6,679 nucleotides of DNA from positions 1 to 6,679 of the forward strand of contig JAACEH010000103.1 in assembly GCA_011682595.1 (NCBI GenBank), read 5' to 3'. The DNA comes from Anaerolineaceae bacterium. GTDB taxonomy: Bacteria > Planctomycetota > Phycisphaerae > FEN-1346 > JAACEH01. Both the position numbers and the translations under genes were made by a program. Below, piece after piece: positions 1 to 5,429 of the stretch. Each line of letters starts with the position of its first letter. Positions within the stretch are counted from its first letter, which is position 1. The notes below the pieces were generated by a model. That model had not been told where the DNA came from. It saw only the letters and a program-made list of their open reading frames with translations, and did not search any database.

Positions 1-180
1 TTGACAAGTTGACCCAAGCCAGGCTGCCCACAGGCCGCTTCTGCGGGAGATTCTCCTCCTTTCTCCCGGGCACCAGGAGCGGCCAGGGCAGCTACTTTTT
101 TCAGCGCTCCAACCGGCTGCGCCCGCCACCCCCTCATGTTCAAGCCCACCCCACCCCCCGCACTTGCCACGGGCGACTAA
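1..180. other. Non-coding left flank, no convincing gene
   Basis: I see no credible coding sequence here. The open frames on the plus strand are rich in Pro, Arg and Ser and resemble no family. A 7-bp inverted repeat (CGGGAGA at 44-50, TCTCCCG at 62-68, 11-base loop) could form a hairpin, but no T-run follows on either strand, so I do not call it a terminator. A run of six T lies at 96-101. An ATG at 136 opens a 14-residue frame (MFKPTPPPALATGD) that ends in TAA at 178-180, in phase with the acetyltransferase remnant that follows. It may be the remains of that gene's original start, but nothing in its sequence proves this. Confidence 0.4.
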
Positions 181-621
181 TCCGCTATCCACGGCGGTCG
201 CCCGGTCAGCTTCATCGGCACCGACCTCCAGGACTACATCTCCTGCGGCTGTCGGATTCCGGTGGCCTGTCTGGGCGGCGTCTGCACACACCCGGACTAT
301 CGCCGTCGCGGACTGGCCAGGGAGTTGCTCGACCTGGCTTACCGCGGCAGCAGGGCCAAAGGATGCCTCATGGTAATGATTTCGGGGGGCATCGATCTGT
401 ATTACCGCACCGGAGCAGCCGCGGGGGTCTTCGCCATGCTCCAGTGGCGAGCCGACGCCGCCGCCTACGATTCCCCCGACGAGGCGACCGCCGTGCAGAC
501 GATCTTCGCCGTGCCGGAGGTCTACCAGGAAAAGATCACCGACTGCCCGCCGCCGGTCCGCGAGGCGCTTCGCCGCACGCTGCCGGTGCCCGTCCGCCAC
601 TACGGCCTGAACTTCATCTGA
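181..621 (+). pseudogene. GNAT-family N-acetyltransferase remnant (N-terminus and probably a middle segment lost)
   Basis: The frame from 181 to the TGA at 619-621 encodes 146 residues. Residues 4-80 look like the second half of a GNAT fold: HGGRPVSFIG, then IPVACLGGVCTHPDYRRRGLAREL, which contains the acetyl-CoA pyrophosphate-binding loop (RRRGLA), then the strand CLMVMISGGIDLYYRTGA. GNAT enzymes move an acetyl group from acetyl-CoA to an amine; no substrate can be inferred here. The first strands and helices of the fold are absent, because an in-frame TAA at 178-180 precedes the conserved part. The first usable start is GTG at 262, which lies inside a conserved strand and lacks a ribosome binding site. 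The end (LPVPVRHYGLNFI) resembles the C-terminus I recall for longer GNAT proteins of about 300-400 residues, yet it follows the acetyltransferase core after only about 65 residues, so a middle segment also seems deleted. It converges on the minus-strand gene ending at 674. A live short protein starting at 262 is possible but unlikely. Confidence 0.7.
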
Positions 622-656
622 CCGCCGATACAAACCACGCGCACTCGCACTGCCGG

Positions 657-674
657 GCGCCCCAGCAAGGGCGC
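657..674. other. Hairpin between convergent genes (possible weak terminator)
   Basis: A perfect 6-bp inverted repeat, GCGCCC at 657-662 and GGGCGC at 669-674 with a 6-base loop, overlaps the last base of the TAG stop (676-674) of the secreted-protein gene. It lies between that gene and the acetyltransferase remnant, where terminators are expected. No T-run follows on the minus strand. On the plus strand T6 occurs only at 690-695, too far for a canonical intrinsic terminator. It may slow or stop transcription in either direction, or be chance in GC-rich DNA. Confidence 0.3.
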
Positions 675-2077
675 TACCTTCCGCCGCGATTTTTTCTGTT
701 CTTGTTCGGGTCCGGCGGCGGGTGGGTTCGGATGAGGGTCTCCATTTCCTTCTTGAAGTCCTTGAAGGTCATCCTGAAGCGGATCACCTCGGCCTCGCCC
801 AGCTTGCGGCGCTTCCAGCCGCCCCAACGCAACTTCTCTTGCAGGGTCCGCAGGGGCCCGCCGTAGTTGAACTGCCGGGCGTCCTGGCGGGCCATAAAGA
901 ACTCTTCCAGCCGGTCGTCGAACTCGGCAAGTTGCGGCCAAAGCATGCCCCGCTTCTTGCCGCGAGGCCCCTTCCACGACGGCCGCTCGGGATCCCCCTT
1001 GGCCATGATCCTGGTCTGCGTGGCCGCCAGCCGGCGAAGGTCCTCCTTGTCGATCACCACGCCCGAGTGGTAGGCCTCGACCATCGCCTCGACGTCCCGC
1101 AGGCACTGCACCGGATCGGGGGCAACGTACATGCCGAAGGCCAGGCCGCCGGCCGGGCGGAAGTCGAACTCCTCGGCCGGGTCCCAGTAGTTCCACCAGT
1201 AGGAGTTGTGCTTGCCGGGCCGCAGGCAACTTTTCTGCCAGCGCATCAGACGGGCGGCCAGGCGGCGGTGCTCGCGGTCGCCGTCCAGTTGCCAGAGCTT
1301 CAACTGCAGCCGCGCGATGTCGCTCGTGTCCGGGTGAGGCAGGGTGATGTTGTCTTCCTTGCGCAGCAGGCCCGGGTAATCGACCCATCCCGACTGGCCC
1401 TGCTTCATCGCCCGCACCGGGTAGGTAAAGACCGCCCGGTCCTCGGACAGGCCGACCAGCAGGCTCTGCTTCCGCCACTTCGGCAGGATTTTTTCTTCGA
1501 TCAGCTCCACCCAGGCCTCGGCCTTGCGGCCATAGGTCTCCTGCAGATCAGCATTAGCCTTGATCTCCAGGGGCAACTCCACCACCGCCGCCAGCAGCCG
1601 CGCCTCGGGGCCCTGGAATGCCGCCCGGTAACCGTCCGGCCAGACGGTCGGCCAGCGGGAATGAAACCCGCGCTGGTCGGCCCCGGAGTACCAGCCCTTG
1701 AAGCCGTCCGGGTCGTCGCTCAGTTGCTTCATCAGAGCTTCGACGATCAACGCGAAGCGATCGAGCCAGGCCCTGTCGCCGCTGTAGCGGTAGCCCCAGA
1801 TTTGCGTCTCCAGCATCGGGGCGACGGCCGTACCGATCTTCTCGCCGAAGCCCGGCTGCGCGGCGCGGCCGGCCACGTCGCCCGGACCGTACCGCAGGAC
1901 CATTCTCTTAATGTTCTCGTAGAATTTCTTCTCAGCTTCTTTGGCCTTGGCCAGCGCGTGTTCCGGCGGCGGCTCGGCGGCCGGCTCTTCGTCCTGTCCC
2001 CAAGCCACCCCACCCAGCCCGGCCAGCACCATCACACCCGCACAGCGGGCCAACATTCGCTTGACCGATTCAGGCAT
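674..2077 (-). CDS. Exported protein of unknown function, mostly alpha-helical, second gene of the glycosidase unit
   Basis: I do not recognise this 467-residue protein. The ATG at 2077 has AAGGAG six bases upstream, so I prefer it to an in-frame TTG six codons earlier. The N-terminus is a clear Sec signal peptide: basic residues at K6, R7 and R11, a hydrophobic stretch at about 12-25, and a likely cut after G27 (AWG|Q). There is no lipobox, so it should be periplasmic or secreted. An acidic, proline-rich linker (about 28-40) follows, then predicted long helices (41-62, 84-120, 155-200, 250-285, 322-360). Between the helices lie aromatic-rich loops: GWYSGADQRGFHSRWPTVWPDGY at 128-150 (two abutting pieces, GWYSGADQRGFH and SRWPTVWPDGY), WVDYPG at 231-236 and SYWWNYWDP at 292-300. 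The helical pattern with aromatic loops recalls alpha/alpha-toroid polysaccharide enzymes and would suit sugar binding, but I can match no catalytic motif. The tail (about 452-467) is proline-rich, then basic. The gene starts 36 bases after the GH106-like gene and is probably co-transcribed with it. That it is a gene is secure; its role is open. Confidence 0.88.
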   Translation of the reverse strand: MPESVKRMLARCAGVMVLAGLGGVAWGQDEEPAAEPPPEHALAKAKEAEKKFYENIKRMVLRYGPGDVAGRAAQPGFGEKIGTAVAPMLETQIWGYRYSGDRAWLDRFALIVEALMKQLSDDPDGFKGWYSGADQRGFHSRWPTVWPDGYRAAFQGPEARLLAAVVELPLEIKANADLQETYGRKAEAWVELIEEKILPKWRKQSLLVGLSEDRAVFTYPVRAMKQGQSGWVDYPGLLRKEDNITLPHPDTSDIARLQLKLWQLDGDREHRRLAARLMRWQKSCLRPGKHNSYWWNYWDPAEEFDFRPAGGLAFGMYVAPDPVQCLRDVEAMVEAYHSGVVIDKEDLRRLAATQTRIMAKGDPERPSWKGPRGKKRGMLWPQLAEFDDRLEEFFMARQDARQFNYGGPLRTLQEKLRWGGWKRRKLGEAEVIRFRMTFKDFKKEMETLIRTHPPPDPNKNRKNRGGR

Positions 2078-2083
2078 GGCTCG

Positions 2084-2089
2084 CTCCTT
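2084..2089 (-). promoter_or_regulatory. Ribosome binding site of the exported-protein gene
   Basis: AAGGAG on the minus strand lies six bases before the ATG at 2077, inside the 36-base gap after the glycosidase stop codon. It fixes the start at 2077 over the in-frame TTG at 2095, which would lie upstream of this site. It also shows that the second gene can be translated independently of the first. Confidence 0.8.
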
Positions 2090-2113
2090 CGGCAAGAATC
2101 GCAGAACGTCGGG

Positions 2114-5100
2114 CTACTTGCGGACAACCAGCTCCGGCGGCGCCATCAGGCCGCAGGGCACGAGCTGGTAGCCCTCGTACCAGTTGTCGCGATCGACGAA
2201 CTGGCCCGACCCGGTCCAGCTCGGCCACTTCTCGTTCAGGTGCAAAGGGCCGTGACTGTTGCGGCGATGGCCCAGCACCTCGATGCCCAGGGTGACCGGC
2301 TCGCCGCCGGCCTGGCCCACCAGGTCGGTCACCTCCACCTCGTGCGGCGGCCAGGCGATCACCCCCGCCGGTTGGCCGTCGACCAGGATGCGCACCGCCG
2401 TGCCGCGGAACTCCGGCGTCTGCACGATCAGGTGCTCCCCCCTGCCCAGTTCGGGCCGCACCCTCCGCGTGTAACAGACCGAGCCGCTGTAAAAGGCCAA
2501 CCCCTGTCGCGTCCAGTCGCCAATCTTCAGCGACGCCGGGGCCGCGGTCATCGTCACCTCGGGGCCACTGGCCTTAACGCCGAAGTTGCCCAGCAGGTAG
2601 ACAATCTCCAACCCGGGATGCAGCTCGTCGTAATCACAAACCAGCGCCAGCCGGTTCTCGCCGATCCGCAGGGCCGCCGGATCGAGCGGCACCTGCCGCA
2701 GGCTGCGATCGACCCACCAGCCGCACTCGGCGTCAGTGCTCACCGGCTGACCGTTCAACTGGATCGTAAAGGTCTGCGGTTGCTCGATGGCCAGGTGCAG
2801 GGCGCCGCTGGGGAGGGCCTTGACATCAAAGACATACTCGAGGCCGACCGCAATTCGCTTGGGCCTGGCCGGCTTGTGCTGCGCCCAGGGCTGAGTCATG
2901 TGCCCGCCGCGGCGGGCAATGCCCAGGGCCTCGCGGACGGCACGGTCCACGAACAGAATGTCCTCGGCCTTGCGCCGCCGGCCGCCGCCGATGCGGTACT
3001 GCGGGCGGTCGAGCACCAGGACGTTGGGCTCGCTGAGGACGATGTCCCACCGCTTCGCGCCCAGCGTCCGCGAGCGCACCTCCTTCAGCTTCTTGCGCTT
3101 CGGGTATTTCTTGCCGGCGGCACGTTTCCCCAGGACAAACAACCGGCTGCCCAGGGCGCACAGGCTGGTCCGTATTTCCCAGCCCTCGCCGGTCGGCCGC
3201 CCGTCGGCGGTGAAGGTCCGGCCGCTGTCGCAATCCACTTCCAGCGGCTGCCCGCGGCCGTCACCGGTCACGCGAATCAGAACCTCGGGAAAGCTCAACT
3301 TGCGGTCGCGGACCGGCGGGTCGTCTTCCCGGCGGCCGAAATGGTCGTGGCCGGTGTTGCAGACGAAGAGGTACCAGGCCTCGCGGTCCTCGCGCAGGCA
3401 GTAGAGGGCCGGGCCGATCTGCCTGCCCTCGGAGTCGGTGATCGAAACGCGGCGGGCCACCGGCTCCAGGGCGGCCACCAGAGGCGCCCCGCGACTTGGC
3501 GCCCGGGCGCACTCGGCGGCCAAGCTGACGGCCTCGGACGAAATTTCCGCGTCAACCAATTGCGGCGCCGGGCCGGCGAAGACCACCGTGCCCCCGGCCC
3601 GGCGGAACTTGCGCAGCAGGTCGAGCGTCGTGCGGCGAATGGTCAGCATCGGCGGCACCACCACCGCCCGGTACTCGGCCTGGCCGACGCGCAGAAGCGG
3701 TTGACCGGCCTTGCCCGGGACGCGGCTGTGGCGGGCCAGGATCTCCTCGTCGCCGTAATCGAAATCGAGGTTGGCCTCCAGCAGCGAGTCGCGCAGGCGC
3801 CAGAACGATTTCTGCAGGCTCTTCTGCCGCGACTCGTTGGCCCCGCCGAACAGGAGCCACATGCTCTCGACCGGATGGACGACCAGCAGGTCGCGGACCT
3901 CGCGGCCGCGGCTCATGGCCACGTTCACGCGGCCGAAGTAGTCCTCGACCCGGGCGTACTGCTCCCACCACGGCGACTGGTGGAAAATGCCCGCCGGGTA
4001 GTCGCGCTTGGCCTGGCCGGCCATGGTGTACCACGACAGGTGCTGGCAGCGGAGGTTGATGCCCAGGGCGGCCTGCCAGTCGCCCAGGGCCTTGTGGCCC
4101 GCGAAGTTGAAGTCCCAGCCCGTGCAGCCGTAGGTCTCGGTCAGCCGCCAGCGGCGGCCGAACTGGCGGGCCGCCGAACTGACCTGCTTGGCCGTGTCGT
4201 ACTCGCGGCTGTGCTCGGTCAGCAGGTCCATGCCCGGGGCCTGCATGTGCTCGTAGAACCTCATGCAACTGCCGACCATCATGGTCTGGCTGGCCAGCGT
4301 TCCTTCCAGCAGCACGTGCCCGGTGTGCAGCAGATTGTTGCGCTCGCACCACTGGCCGATCTGCCGGGCGAAAGCGTCGACGAACAGGTGCGTCGTGCAA
4401 TCGTGGTAGTGGTAACGGGCCGTGGCCGGCTTGCCGTCGCCGCGGTCGTAGTAGAGTTCCACCAGGCGGTCGAGAATGTCGTAGCCGTAGCGCTTCTTGA
4501 ACACACTCGGCAACTTGTCGGTCCAGGGCAGACAACTCTCGGCGTCGCCGAAGACCCCGCGGCCGTAACCGTGGTGGTGCGGCTCGTCGGTGAAGATGCC
4601 CGGCACGCGGCGCCCGAACTTGTCGCCGAACTTCTTGCGGTACGCTTCGTGGGTAACCTTGATAAACTCCCGCACGGCCTCGTGGCTCATCGTGTCCAGG
4701 TAAGTGTAACCGTTGTACCACGACTGGCCCTTGGCCGTCTCGGCGCGGAAGGCGATGATCGATTGGCCGTCCGCCAGGCGGGCCGGCTTTTTGCCGCGAG
4801 CCAGGCGACGGACCTCGAAGGCCAGCTTGCCGCGAATGAAGGCCGTGTAAGCCACCAGCACGTCGGCCGACCACTTGAAGTCGCTCGCCTTGTCGTAACG
4901 CCCGATGAGCACCCGCTTCTGGCGGTACTTCGGGTTGCGCGTCACCAGTCCCCCCGCGGCGCCCGAGGGCCAGCGGTCCTCGTCGTAGAGCCAGGCCCGC
5001 AGGTCGAGCTTGTCGGCCTCGTCGATGCAGGCGGCGACGCACTTCATCCACTGGTCGCCCAGGTAGGCCGTGTCCAGCCCCACGCGGCTGTGCATGAAGA

Positions 5101-5242
5101 AACCGCCCAGCCCCATGCGCTGCATGATGCGAATCTGTCGGCGAAGTTCCTCGGGGTCGAGCTTGCCGTTCCAGGCCCAGAACGTCGCCCCGCGATACTC
5201 GCTCGGCGGGTCGGCGAATTCAGCAAGAAGCTTCTTGTCCAT
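2114..5242 (-). CDS. GH106-like glycoside hydrolase (alpha-L-rhamnosidase family), predicted cytoplasmic
   Basis: The 1042-residue length suits large GH106-type proteins. Residues 12-100 carry the family-like start: PSEYRGATFWAWNGKLD, then GLGGFFMHSRVGL (44-56) and AWLYDEDRWPSG (83-94), part of the catalytic barrel. FTDEP (E220) and LTETYG (E369) are my candidates for the catalytic glutamate pair, since GH106 enzymes use two glutamates with inversion and calcium; this pairing is recalled, not aligned. Residues about 440-565 look like a flavodoxin/glutamine-amidotransferase-like domain, as in several large glycosidases (REVRDLLVVHPVESMWLL; VVVPPMLTIRRTTLDLL; GGTVVFAGP). Residues about 590-990 appear to be beta-sandwich modules, with galactose-binding-like patterns near 800-890 and 900-990. 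A lysine-rich stretch lies at 706-725. There is no signal peptide, and an in-frame TGA at 5266-5264, eight codons upstream, rules out a longer start. It therefore probably acts on imported oligosaccharides. Rhamnose specificity is not proven, because many relatives of this family are uncharacterised. Confidence 0.85.
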   Translation of the reverse strand: MDKKLLAEFADPPSEYRGATFWAWNGKLDPEELRRQIRIMQRMGLGGFFMHSRVGLDTAYLGDQWMKCVAACIDEADKLDLRAWLYDEDRWPSGAAGGLVTRNPKYRQKRVLIGRYDKASDFKWSADVLVAYTAFIRGKLAFEVRRLARGKKPARLADGQSIIAFRAETAKGQSWYNGYTYLDTMSHEAVREFIKVTHEAYRKKFGDKFGRRVPGIFTDEPHHHGYGRGVFGDAESCLPWTDKLPSVFKKRYGYDILDRLVELYYDRGDGKPATARYHYHDCTTHLFVDAFARQIGQWCERNNLLHTGHVLLEGTLASQTMMVGSCMRFYEHMQAPGMDLLTEHSREYDTAKQVSSAARQFGRRWRLTETYGCTGWDFNFAGHKALGDWQAALGINLRCQHLSWYTMAGQAKRDYPAGIFHQSPWWEQYARVEDYFGRVNVAMSRGREVRDLLVVHPVESMWLLFGGANESRQKSLQKSFWRLRDSLLEANLDFDYGDEEILARHSRVPGKAGQPLLRVGQAEYRAVVVPPMLTIRRTTLDLLRKFRRAGGTVVFAGPAPQLVDAEISSEAVSLAAECARAPSRGAPLVAALEPVARRVSITDSEGRQIGPALYCLREDREAWYLFVCNTGHDHFGRREDDPPVRDRKLSFPEVLIRVTGDGRGQPLEVDCDSGRTFTADGRPTGEGWEIRTSLCALGSRLFVLGKRAAGKKYPKRKKLKEVRSRTLGAKRWDIVLSEPNVLVLDRPQYRIGGGRRRKAEDILFVDRAVREALGIARRGGHMTQPWAQHKPARPKRIAVGLEYVFDVKALPSGALHLAIEQPQTFTIQLNGQPVSTDAECGWWVDRSLRQVPLDPAALRIGENRLALVCDYDELHPGLEIVYLLGNFGVKASGPEVTMTAAPASLKIGDWTRQGLAFYSGSVCYTRRVRPELGRGEHLIVQTPEFRGTAVRILVDGQPAGVIAWPPHEVEVTDLVGQAGGEPVTLGIEVLGHRRNSHGPLHLNEKWPSWTGSGQFVDRDNWYEGYQLVPCGLMAPPELVVRK

Positions 5243-5250
5243 CCGGCATT

Positions 5251-5256
5251 CCTCCC
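5251..5256 (-). promoter_or_regulatory. Ribosome binding site of the GH106-like gene
   Basis: GGGAGG on the minus strand lies eight bases before the ATG at 5242. With the in-frame TGA at 5266-5264 just upstream, it fixes the translation start and confirms that the enzyme has no signal peptide. Confidence 0.8.
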
Positions 5257-5308
5257 AGCAGTTTCAGAATTGTTGCCGCCCGGCTTACCGGCCTGGCGGA
5301 TACGCGCC

Positions 5309-5340
5309 ATTATCATGCCGACCAGGCCCACCGTGTGCAA
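5309..5340 (-). promoter_or_regulatory. Weak candidate promoter for the glycosidase / exported-protein unit
   Basis: Between the upstream terminator and the glycosidase start, the minus strand has GATAAT (5314-5309), five of six bases of a sigma-70 -10 box. TTGCAC (5340-5335) could be a -35 box, but the 20-base spacing is longer than usual and it matches TTGACA poorly. A promoter is expected in this gap because a terminator precedes it, and this is the best candidate by eye. Preferred promoters in the likely host are poorly known. Confidence 0.25.
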
Positions 5341-5368
5341 GGGATTACTCCCGGGCGACCGGCCCGGC

Positions 5369-5401
5369 AAACAGAAAGGGCGACCCCGCATGGGGCCGCC
5401 C
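5369..5401 (-). terminator. Intrinsic terminator of the heparinase-like gene
   Basis: On the minus strand GGGCGGCCCC (5401-5392), a four-base ATGC loop and GGGGTCGCCC (5387-5378) form a 10-bp stem with one G-U pair, followed by TTTCTGTTT (5377-5369). The stem begins 28 bases after the TAG stop of the heparinase-like gene. It should end that transcript and separate it from the glycosidase unit. A second short hairpin (CCGGGC 5351-5356, GCCCGG 5362-5367) lies just beyond it. Confidence 0.85.
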
Positions 5402-5429
5402 TCACATTCTCCTCCTGTCGGCCGCCCGC

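Noticed and set aside
1..6. TTGACA at the very left edge as a -35 promoter box
   Set aside because: There is no TATAAT-like sequence 16-18 bases downstream, and the nearest downstream frame is a degraded gene.
44..68. Inverted repeat CGGGAGA / TCTCCCG as a terminator
   Set aside because: No T-run follows on either strand, the loop is 11 bases, and no gene end is visible next to it.
9..866. Plus-strand frame covering the left end
   Set aside because: Its translation is Arg/Pro/Ser-rich and resembles no family, it overlaps the recognisable GNAT sequence in another frame, and it runs into the antisense of the exported-protein gene.
600..1478. Other long minus-strand frames overlapping the exported-protein and glycosidase genes (also 3552-5051 and 5044-5958)
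   Set aside because: They are out-of-frame shadows with Arg/Gly/Pro/Ala-rich translations and no motifs. The frames chosen contain the signal peptide, the GH106-like motifs and the heparinase motif.
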